The notes beneath the pieces are model-generated. The model saw nothing but the letters and a program-made list of their open reading frames with translations, was not told where the DNA came from and made no database searches. Positions 6,971-11,089 of a DNA stretch of 11,089 nucleotides are shown piece after piece; within the stretch, counting starts at the first letter, position 1, and every line of letters begins with the position of its first letter. The stretch spans positions 1,841-12,929 of the forward strand of contig CADCTM010000251.1 in NCBI GenBank assembly GCA_902805485.1. Direction: 5' to 3'. Both the position numbers and the translations under genes were made by a program. Source of the DNA: an uncultured Coleofasciculus sp. (GTDB taxonomy: Bacteria > Cyanobacteriota > Cyanobacteriia > Cyanobacteriales > Coleofasciculaceae).

Positions 6971-7354
6971 ATGCAGACTTGGAAGCAACGAGTTAAGCAA
7001 CTTAAAAACGAAACCTACGCTATTTATATCGCCTGTAAAGACCCCAGAGTGCCTTGGTACGCGCGGGTTTTTGCAGGCTTTGTTGTTGCTTATGCTTTTA
7101 GTCCGATTGATTTGATTCCGGATGTGATTCCGATTTTGGGTTATCTGGATGATTTGATATTAGTGCCGTTGGGAATTATGTTGGTGATCAAAATGATTCC
7201 CCCTGATGTTTTGGTACAGTGTCGCGAAAAGGCAGAAGCGGCTATTAGTCAGGGTAAACCGACAAGTCGAATTGCCGCGATTTTGATTGTGGGGATTTGG
7301 TTGCTGTTGGGGATTCTTGCGGTGGTTTGGGTGGCGGGTGTTTTGAAGCGTTGA
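6971..7354 (+). CDS. DUF1232/YkvA-family membrane protein
   Basis: A 127-residue small membrane protein of unknown biochemical role. It carries the signature of the YkvA-like DUF1232 family: SPIDLIPDVIP (44-54) followed by GYLDDLILVPLGI (57-69). Hydrophobic segments are at about 32-43, 61-78 and a clear C-terminal membrane helix at about 101-123, ending in a short basic tail (LKR). The N-terminus is basic and amphipathic (WKQRVKQLKNE). It begins 27 bp after metK on the same strand with no terminator between, so it is probably read from the metK transcript, which by itself says little about function. No good Shine-Dalgarno is visible. The 5-bp hairpin after the stop (CTTAA/TTAAG, 7358-7371) separates it from the convergent SIMPL gene. 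Confidence 0.88.
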   Translation: MQTWKQRVKQLKNETYAIYIACKDPRVPWYARVFAGFVVAYAFSPIDLIPDVIPILGYLDDLILVPLGIMLVIKMIPPDVLVQCREKAEAAISQGKPTSRIAAILIVGIWLLLGILAVVWVAGVLKR

Positions 7355-7357
7355 TGA

Positions 7358-7371
7358 CTTAAAAAGTTAAG
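7358..7371. terminator. Weak hairpin between convergent DUF1232 and SIMPL genes
   Basis: CTTAA (7358-7362), loop AAAG, TTAAG (7367-7371). The stem is only five AT-rich pairs and has no following T-run. It is the only structure in the 26-bp gap between the two convergent stops, so termination here is plausible but weakly supported. Confidence 0.25.
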
Positions 7372-7380
7372 CGTGATTAA

Positions 7381-8145
7381 TTAATAGCGAATTTGCAAAG
7401 TAACAGTTTGTTCAACCTTTTGTTCACCCCCAACAACTGGTGTATCAGCCCTGTTTTGGGAGACTTTCGCCTCAGTGGAGCTAGGGGAAGAGTAAACTAT
7501 CGGCACAGGTGGATTAGCATTATTAATCTGAACACCAATTACTTCTTGTTGCTTAAGATTAAGGGCGGTAAGTGCGCTCGTTGCTTGCTTTTTGGCGTCG
7601 TCGGAGGCTTTTTGAATCGCTTGCTGTTGGGAAAGCGCTAATGCTTCATCGGAGGCAACAAAACTAATTCCATCGATTTTTGTTGCTCCAGCTTTGATAG
7701 CATCATCTAATAATGTGCCGGACTTTTCGGTGTTAATCCGAAAACTGACAGTGTTGCTGCCGGAATAACCCGTGATATTCTGCTTGCCGTCTTTGTAACT
7801 ATAGTTGGGGTTGAGGCTGATCCCTGTGGTTTCGAGTTTTTCGACTTTGCGGGCTTTGAGGAGTTCTACCACGGTTTGCGATCGCTTTGCTACCTGTTGT
7901 TGCACTGATTGGGCTGTTTTTCCCTGAATTTCAACCCCTAAACGTACCTGAGTCATGGTTGTGGGGACGGTAATCGTGCCTTTGCCGGAAACGGTGAGGG
8001 TTCTGGAAGCTGGGAAGTTTTGCATCTGTGCATTTGTGGGAACAGACTGGCAAGAAGTCAAGCCAATCAATCCTAAGATTAAACACAAAGTTTTCACGCA
8101 GTCCCAGTTAGTCAATGAAGAATAATATAGGAGGGAACGATTCAT
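7381..8145 (-). CDS. SIMPL-domain (DUF541) lipoprotein
   Basis: An exported protein of the SIMPL/DUF541 family, whose bacterial members are periplasmic or envelope proteins of poorly known function. The hydrophobic segment and lipobox LTSC put the modified cysteine at residue 32. The rest, about 46-254, is the SIMPL domain: it opens with SRTLTVSGKGTITVPTT, continues with VRLGVEIQG, GISLNPNYSY and ITGYSGSNTVSFRI, and closes with VEQTVTLQIRY. The ATG at 8145 gives a long n-region (16 residues before the core). An in-frame GTG at 8095-8097 would give (M)KTLCLILGLIGLTSC, a more typical lipoprotein signal. Neither start has a clear ribosome site, so I keep the longer one with doubt. A proline/serine-rich insert (about 211-226) near the C-terminus looks like a surface loop. 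The gene stands alone, convergent with DUF1232. Confidence 0.88.
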   Translation of the reverse strand: MNRSLLYYSSLTNWDCVKTLCLILGLIGLTSCQSVPTNAQMQNFPASRTLTVSGKGTITVPTTMTQVRLGVEIQGKTAQSVQQQVAKRSQTVVELLKARKVEKLETTGISLNPNYSYKDGKQNITGYSGSNTVSFRINTEKSGTLLDDAIKAGATKIDGISFVASDEALALSQQQAIQKASDDAKKQATSALTALNLKQQEVIGVQINNANPPVPIVYSSPSSTEAKVSQNRADTPVVGGEQKVEQTVTLQIRY

Positions 8146-8209
8146 TTTTTGCCGAGTGTTGATTAAGATATCCCTAATCTCGCACTCTCGCTATGAGCTG
8201 TATGATGGG

Positions 8210-8362
8210 TTACAGTTTTGGAAACTGAATCTTATCGGGGTCAATATTTAATTCTCGCAGTTTTTCTGCCAAGCGATCGGCTCGTTGCGCTTGCTTTTGT
8301 GCGACTTCTTCTGGTGTCTTGCCACTGACTTAGCCTTTCTGATATTGGAGCGCAAAAGTCAT
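8210..8362 (-). pseudogene. C-terminal remnant of a cyanobacterial nuclease/transposase-type protein
   Basis: The minus strand reads MTFALQYQKG-stop-VSGKTPEEVAQKQAQR, then ADRLAEKLRELNIDPDK to IQFPKL and a TAA at 8210-8212. The in-frame stop is TAA at 8330-8332, where a Tyr codon would fit (KGYVSGK). Another TAA lies directly before the ATG at 8360-8362. The charged helical tail ending in RADRLAEKLRELNIDPD is, from memory, typical of the C-termini of cyanobacterial Uma2 or PD-(D/E)XK (Rpn-type) proteins; I cannot decide which. No catalytic part survives nearby. It is not the tail of the intact Uma2 protein at 9453-10127, which ends differently. Confidence 0.55.
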
Positions 8363-8498
8363 TTAAAACGACTAAAAATATCGCTTCTTTTAGCCAGAGG
8401 ATTTTAAATAACAGCAGTAGGCAAGGCAGAAATTTGCTTTTCTTTGGAAGTTGCAGTCAAATTGCCTTAATCCTGAATTAATAGGGTTTGCTACTGCC

Positions 8499-8750
8499 AT
8501 GAGTCAAGACTTTGTATGTGATGATGACAACTTGAATCCGACTTTCTCGCCTCAGAATTTCGATGAAATGCCTCCTAACCGAGAACAGCTCAAACATCTG
8601 TTAATTGGTTCGCCCAAAGGCATTAGAAGTACAATTTAGAATTTGCAGGTTCGTGGTTATGCTGAAACGACGTAGTGGAATCCTCTGATGCCAACTGAGA
8701 AACCAGGCGAGGTGATGAGTATGTTGATTCGCTATATTCAGCGATATTAG
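8499..8750 (+). pseudogene. Small conserved cyanobacterial protein gene broken by two TAG codons
   Basis: The frame starts at ATG 8499 (MSQDFVCDDD); the same frame is open back to an ATG at 8451. It runs through MPPNREQLKHLLIGSPKG and IRSTI to TAG at 8637-8639. Without any frame change it continues as NLQVRGYAETT, TAG (8673-8675), then WNPLMPTEKPGEVMSMLI and RYIQRY to TAG at 8748-8750. The joined product resembles, from memory, small cyanobacterial proteins of the pattern LKHLLIGSP..V..TI..L...GYAE..EWSPL.PT..PGEVMSIL.RY, of unknown function. Both internal stops fall inside the recognisable domain, so the gene is probably inactive unless UAG is read through, for which I see no sign. The N-terminal extension before MPPNREQ looks non-conserved. 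Confidence 0.6.
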
Positions 8751-8829
8751 GTGGAGAAGGCGATCGCTTTATTGGGTTAGTGTAGAGAAAAGGCGATCGC
8801 TCCTCTCGAATGACAAGCCCATATAGACA

Positions 8830-8880
8830 GTAGGGGCGTTAGCGAAGCGGTAGCGAGGAACGAGCGTCAGCATTTGGGCG
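8830..8880 (+). repeat. Dispersed GTAGGGGCGTTAGCG repeat, copy 2 (long form)
   Basis: GTAGGGGCGTTAGCGAAGCG begins the element, and GAGCGTCAGCATTTGGGCG ends it. Bases 8830-8873 match the copy at 3672-3717 in inverse orientation. Its two ends (GTAGGGGC and GCATTTGGGCG) equal the two halves of the short element at 9046-9068, so it looks like the short element with about 30 bp in the middle. Confidence 0.8.
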
Positions 8881-8912
8881 ATAATCTATCGGGTAATCCT
8901 AAAAATATGTCC

Positions 8913-9012
8913 CCAAATGCTTCGCCCTGTCTGCGGGTAAACAGTCAATTTCGTTGATAAAAAAAGATTGTTGTAGACATCAGTTATCTGCCGGGAAGGG
9001 CGAAGCATTTGG
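8913..9012. repeat. 16-bp perfect inverted repeat enclosing 68 bp
   Basis: CCAAATGCTTCGCCCT (8913-8928) and AGGGCGAAGCATTTGG (8997-9012) are exact reverse complements. Each is also a copy of the short GGGCGAAGCATT element. The 68 bp between them contains no ORF. The unit could be a small non-autonomous element, or two independent repeat insertions in opposite orientation; I see no clear target-site duplication. Confidence 0.7.
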
Positions 9013-9045
9013 ATAGAAATATCTTGATTAAGTAACACAATTGAG

Positions 9046-9068
9046 CGCCCGAATGCTTCGCCCCTACA
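9046..9068 (-). repeat. Short GTAGGGGCGAAGCATTCGGGCG element
   Basis: On the minus strand this reads TGTAGGGGCGAAGCATT then CGGGCG. From memory it is the common form of an intergenic repeat seen in many filamentous cyanobacteria. It is the third GGGCGAAGCATT copy within 160 bp. Confidence 0.75.
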
Positions 9069-9087
9069 GATTAATCAACACACCAAT

Positions 9088-9285
9088 TCAAAATACAAAA
9101 TCGATTGTGCCAGGTATTGGAAAGCTAGAAATGGCGAGGCTTCGTGGAATTTGTCTGAGTAGGAAATCTTTAAAAAAATCTGAAATTTTTAACAGCAACT
9201 TTCGCGCTATTTCTTGGCGTTTTGCATCTTCTAATTCTGCGTCATTAACCGCAAATGTGAATTGAACTGTCGGTTTATCTCTCAC
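9088..9285 (-). CDS. Small hypothetical protein, possibly truncated
   Basis: A 65-residue reading from a GTG at 9283-9285. The first half (MRDKPTVQFTFAVNDAELED, then AKRQEIARKLLLKI) looks like real protein: a beta strand followed by a charged amphipathic helix. The second half (after KISDFFKDFLL) is hydrophobic and ends IPGTIDFVF. I do not recognise the family with confidence. The beginning is reminiscent of small cyanobacterial proteins of the DAELDDEDRQ..A..LL type, which would normally be longer, so a frameshift or truncation near the A/T-rich run at 9170-9192 is possible. No strong ribosome site is visible. The overlapping plus-strand reading at 9041-9265 has poorer composition and starts inside a repeat, so I prefer the minus strand. 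Confidence 0.35.
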   Translation of the reverse strand: MRDKPTVQFTFAVNDAELEDAKRQEIARKLLLKISDFFKDFLLRQIPRSLAISSFPIPGTIDFVF

Positions 9286-9312
9286 TCTGTTCTCAGAGTC
9301 CTGCCATTTGTC

Positions 9313-9426
9313 TTAATGCTGATTATAATTACACGGTTTTTCCTTCCACAGCAGGATAAATTCACTTAGACAGACCTTGACTTCCCAACGCACTTCAACC
9401 TGAAGAACAAACTCAATTTTGAGCAT
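9313..9426 (-). CDS. Possible 37-residue small ORF downstream of the Uma2 gene
   Basis: ATG at 9424-9426 is preceded by GGAGAGGT, a good ribosome-binding match though close to the start. The product MLKIEFVLQVEVRWEVKV to CNYNQH has no family that I recognise. It lies 26 bp downstream of the Uma2 stop and 27 bp upstream of the 65-residue ORF, all on the minus strand, so the three could form one transcript. It could equally be a chance ORF or a remnant. Confidence 0.2.
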   Translation of the reverse strand: MLKIEFVLQVEVRWEVKVCLSEFILLWKEKPCNYNQH

Positions 9427-9452
9427 ACCTCTCCAAAAAAACATCAAATCTC

Positions 9453-10127
9453 TCAAGAAACCTGACTCTGAATCCAACTTCGGACAGCACGAATTACCGT
9501 GTTTTCGTTTTGAGTTTGACGCTGTTGCAAAAATTGATTAAGTACCAAAGCCGATACTTTTGGAAAAGCGAGACTAAATGCTGATTCTACATAGTCCTGA
9601 TTAGAAGCCTCTGTTTGCAATTGATAAATTTTCAATCCATATTTTTTGGTATAGCACCAAATTTCAGGAATACCAAGAGTTTGGTAAACTTCAATTCTGC
9701 GAGTGGAAGGACTTGTAATATCGACTTCAATTACTAAATCCGGTGGCAAATTTTCAGGAATTTCAGGATCAATGCCTTCAAGTTTATCGGCATTTTGAAT
9801 ATAGAAACAAGTATCTGGTTCCGCACCTTGATCCAGTTCTTCTCTGTTTAATGTTGTTGAACCCATATCAACAACATTTAAATCAAGTTCTTCGGTGAGA
9901 GTTGTAACAATTCTTGCCAACAGCCGATTAATGATTTCGTGCAGCTTGGATGGCATCTTAATTTGCAGGACTCCGCAATTGTAGGTAAGGCGGGTAGCAC
10001 GATGATCTCCCATATCAGCTAATAAGGCTTTGTAAGTCTGCCAACTCACATTAGGCAGCACAATATTTTGGGTAACTTTGCCTTGAAAATCTTCCAGTTC
10101 AAGCTCACTGACTTGTTGGGAAATCAT
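9453..10127 (-). CDS. Uma2-family (DUF820) putative PD-(D/E)XK nuclease
   Basis: A 224-residue protein of the Uma2/DUF820 group, very abundant in cyanobacteria and assigned to the PD-(D/E)XK restriction-endonuclease-like fold; the true substrate is not established. Visible parts are the N-terminal YKALLADMGD segment, the conserved H63-E64 region (KLHEIINRLLARI), PDTCFYI with D105, PPDLVIEVDITSPS with D130 and E134 as the likely metal-binding core, then EVYQTLGIPEIWCYT. The usual catalytic residue set appears intact. The C-terminus (VIRAVRSWIQSQ) is a short helix, with FLQQRQTQNE before it. Members occur in many near-copies per genome and often in variable regions. Here the gene borders a decayed, repeat-rich segment and no antitoxin-like partner is evident. 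The start is ATG at 10125-10127 with no strong ribosome site. Confidence 0.88.
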   Translation of the reverse strand: MISQQVSELELEDFQGKVTQNIVLPNVSWQTYKALLADMGDHRATRLTYNCGVLQIKMPSKLHEIINRLLARIVTTLTEELDLNVVDMGSTTLNREELDQGAEPDTCFYIQNADKLEGIDPEIPENLPPDLVIEVDITSPSTRRIEVYQTLGIPEIWCYTKKYGLKIYQLQTEASNQDYVESAFSLAFPKVSALVLNQFLQQRQTQNENTVIRAVRSWIQSQVS

Positions 10128-10320
10128 TACAATATATGCTGTATTCCTAAAAGTTGCCTGTTGCTTATCTCAATTATCCACTCTGATGACGGACATTTTA
10201 GAGTCAGGGATTGCCGCTTAACCGATTAGCGATCGCTTCGACAGTCTTCCCCAAAGATACGATACCCTTGACTAGAATAGATTTTCTTGCCACAACCCGG
10301 ACTTGTCCCCTCGCGCCGCC

Positions 10321-11089
10321 ATGACTCAAACCACTGACTTCCTCGCACAACTCAACCCTTCCCAACGTCGCGCCGTCGAACATTACTGTGGCCCCTTACT
10401 CGTTGTTGCTGGGGCGGGAAGCGGCAAGACGAGGGCATTAACGTATCGGATTGCTAATTTAATTCTCAAGCACAAGGTCGCTCCTGAAAATATTTTAGCG
10501 GTAACGTTCACCAATAAAGCGGCGCGGGAGATGAAAGAGCGGATTGAGAAGTTGTTTGCACAACAGTTGGCACAACAAAAACACGGGCAACGTTTGGAAT
10601 TACTGCCACCTGAAGAACAGACAAAATTGCGATCGCATATTTATCAAAAATACATCAAACATTTATGGATTGGCACGTTCCATAGTTTATTAGGTCGGAT
10701 TCTCCGCTTCGATGTTAACAAATATCAAGATGAAAAAGGACATCAATGGAATCGTAATTTTTCCATTTTTGATGAATCAGATGCCCAAAGTCTAGTTAAA
10801 AATATTGTCACTAAACAATTAAATCTAGACGATAAAAAGTTCAACCCTAGGACGATGCGCTACGCCATCAGTAACGCGAAAAACCAAGGCTTCAGCCCTC
10901 AAGATATTGAAAGGAATCAGCAGGATTATAAAGGTCGCGTCCTTGCCGAAATTTATAGCCATTACCAAAACCAACTCGCTTCTAATAATGCCTTAGACTT
11001 TGATGACTTGATTTTAGTCCCTGTGCGACTATTCCAACAAAATGAGTCGGTTTTAGGATACTGGCATCGGCAATTTCAACATATTTTGG
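10321..11089 (+). CDS. pcrA: UvrD/PcrA-type DNA helicase, 5' part
   Basis: Superfamily 1 DNA helicase that unwinds DNA 3' to 5' using ATP, acting in repair and replication restart. The first 256 residues are in the window and the frame runs off the right edge. Seen in order: the Q-motif LNPSQRRAVEH (11-21), Walker A GAGSGKT (31-37), motif Ia AVTFTNKAAREM (60-71), motif Ib IGTFHSLLGRILR (117-129) and ALDFDDLI (224-231). The DEYQDT Walker B motif would lie just beyond the edge. Between motifs Ia and Ib there are about 30 extra residues (80-112, AQQLAQQKHG...SHIYQKYIK) compared with Bacillus PcrA. I believe this occurs in other cyanobacterial homologues but cannot verify that. The ATG is well placed for the family start. 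The upstream spacer (10128-10320) has a HIP1 site at 10229 and a TAGAAT (10273-10278) that could be a -10, with no matching -35. Confidence 0.95.
   Translation, partial: MTQTTDFLAQLNPSQRRAVEHYCGPLLVVAGAGSGKTRALTYRIANLILKHKVAPENILAVTFTNKAAREMKERIEKLFAQQLAQQKHGQRLELLPPEEQTKLRSHIYQKYIKHLWIGTFHSLLGRILRFDVNKYQDEKGHQWNRNFSIFDESDAQSLVKNIVTKQLNLDDKKFNPRTMRYAISNAKNQGFSPQDIERNQQDYKGRVLAEIYSHYQNQLASNNALDFDDLILVPVRLFQQNESVLGYWHRQFQHIL

Larger units (their letters stand above)
8751..9087. other. Repeat-rich non-coding stretch
   Basis: No supported gene. It holds two HIP1 octamers (8760-8767 and 8793-8800) and then a cluster of GTAGGGGC/GGGCGAAGCATT repeat elements (8830-9068) in both orientations. It looks like accumulated intergenic repeats next to decaying genes. 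Confidence 0.7.

Noticed and set aside
8830..9068. CRISPR array in the repeat cluster
   Set aside because: The repeats are few, of unequal length, in both orientations and without regular spacers; no cas gene is present.
9041..9265. Plus-strand 74-codon ORF
   Set aside because: It starts inside a dispersed repeat and overlaps the better-looking minus-strand reading.

Overview
The window reads as chromosomal DNA from a cyanobacterium, most likely a filamentous one of the Oscillatoria/Microcoleus/Coleofasciculus kind. Three things point there. The proteins are cyanobacterial in type: a glycogen synthase close to the Synechococcus form, a GUN4-domain Ser/Thr kinase and a Uma2-family protein. 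The octamer GCGATCGC (HIP1) occurs 11 times in 11 kb. Dispersed GTAGGGGC-type palindromic repeats lie between genes. This assignment is by recall of families, not by a search.

Layout. Positions 1-1084 (+) hold the 3' part of glgA, with an in-frame TGA near the window edge. A long hairpin (1081-1131) separates it from a convergent LysM/M23 cell-wall peptidase (1164-2078, -). Upstream of that on the same strand is hom, homoserine dehydrogenase (2129-3457, -). A 390-bp divergent intergenic region with a hairpin and a dispersed repeat leads to a zinc-ribbon/kinase/GUN4 protein (3851-5422, +). Next come metK (TTG start at 5681, to 6943, +) and a DUF1232/YkvA membrane protein (6971-7354, +). A convergent SIMPL-domain lipoprotein (7381-8145, -) closes the conserved part.

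Positions 8146-9452 form a decayed, repeat-rich stretch. It has a C-terminal protein remnant with an in-frame stop (8210-8362, -), a small conserved-type gene broken by two TAG codons (8499-8750, +), a cluster of GTAGGGGC/GGGCGAAGCATT repeats (8830-9068), and two small minus-strand ORFs of uncertain status. An intact Uma2-family (DUF820) protein follows (9453-10127, -). The 5' part of a UvrD/PcrA-type helicase (10321-11089, +) runs off the right edge.

Functional links are loose, as is usual in cyanobacterial genomes. Hom and MetK both serve the aspartate-to-methionine-to-SAM route but are not in one operon. The kinase joins a tetrapyrrole-pathway regulatory domain to a Hanks-type kinase and is the most interesting intact protein. 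I did not find a clearly new defence or mobile system; the accessory content is in the 8.1-10.1 kb segment.
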